5,540 nt of DNA from a bacterium. GTDB lineage: Bacteria; Patescibacteriota; Saccharimonadia; Saccharimonadales; UBA4665. The stretch spans positions 1 to 5,540 of the forward strand of contig JAJZWH010000056.1 in NCBI GenBank assembly GCA_021846765.1, written 5' to 3'. The notes under the pieces are model-generated. The model did not search any database and was not told the origin of the DNA. It saw nothing but the letters and a program-made list of their open reading frames with translations. Positions 5,527 through 5,540 of this stretch are shown here, one piece after another; position 1 is the first letter of the stretch; each line of letters opens with the position of its first letter. Position numbers and translations under genes: made by a program.

Positions 5527-5540
5527 AAAATTTAATCTGT

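Overview
This AT-rich bacterial window is fully packed with genes. It holds eight protein-coding genes in two converging blocks. The left block (plus strand, about 1-3124) is a three-gene drug-export-type operon: a DHA2/EmrB-like MFS transporter, a DrrA-like ABC ATPase and an ABC-2 permease, joined by two 4-base ATGA stop/start overlaps. The right block (minus strand, about 5526 down to 3121) reads rpsP (ribosomal protein S16), khpA (KH-domain RNA-binding protein), trmD (tRNA m1G37 methyltransferase), then sodN (nickel superoxide dismutase) and sodX (its putative maturation protease).

The likely source is a streamlined Candidate Phyla Radiation bacterium, probably Saccharibacteria (TM7). This is inference. 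It rests on the compact AT-rich layout, the abbreviated rpsP-khpA-trmD cluster without rimM or rplS, the long acidic tails on S16 and KhpA, and a TrmD that lacks the usual C-terminal extension. UGA serves as a stop at the ends of the MFS and ABC ATPase genes, so the code is not the UGA=Gly code of Gracilibacteria/Absconditabacteria.

The most interesting part is the sodN-sodX unit. The precursor carries an 11-residue leader before a perfect nickel-hook sequence (HCDLPCGVYDP), which must be exposed with His at the N-terminus to bind nickel. The next gene, 4 bases downstream, encodes a minimal 92-residue S26-type serine/lysine protease that fits this cleavage. The dismutase closely resembles actinobacterial NiSOD as recalled from memory. 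Since known Saccharibacteria live on Actinobacteria, acquisition from a host lineage is plausible. A 19-bp perfect palindrome overlaps the probable -10 element of sodN and matches the PerR/Fur-family box at 12 of 14 defined positions, suggesting metal- or peroxide-responsive control.

The two blocks meet tail to tail on a shared TTAA at 3121-3124, with no room for a terminator between them. The only other non-coding stretches are 3788-3891 (sodN promoter region) and 4997-5067 (khpA promoter region). No RNA genes, insertion sequences, CRISPR arrays or origins were seen.
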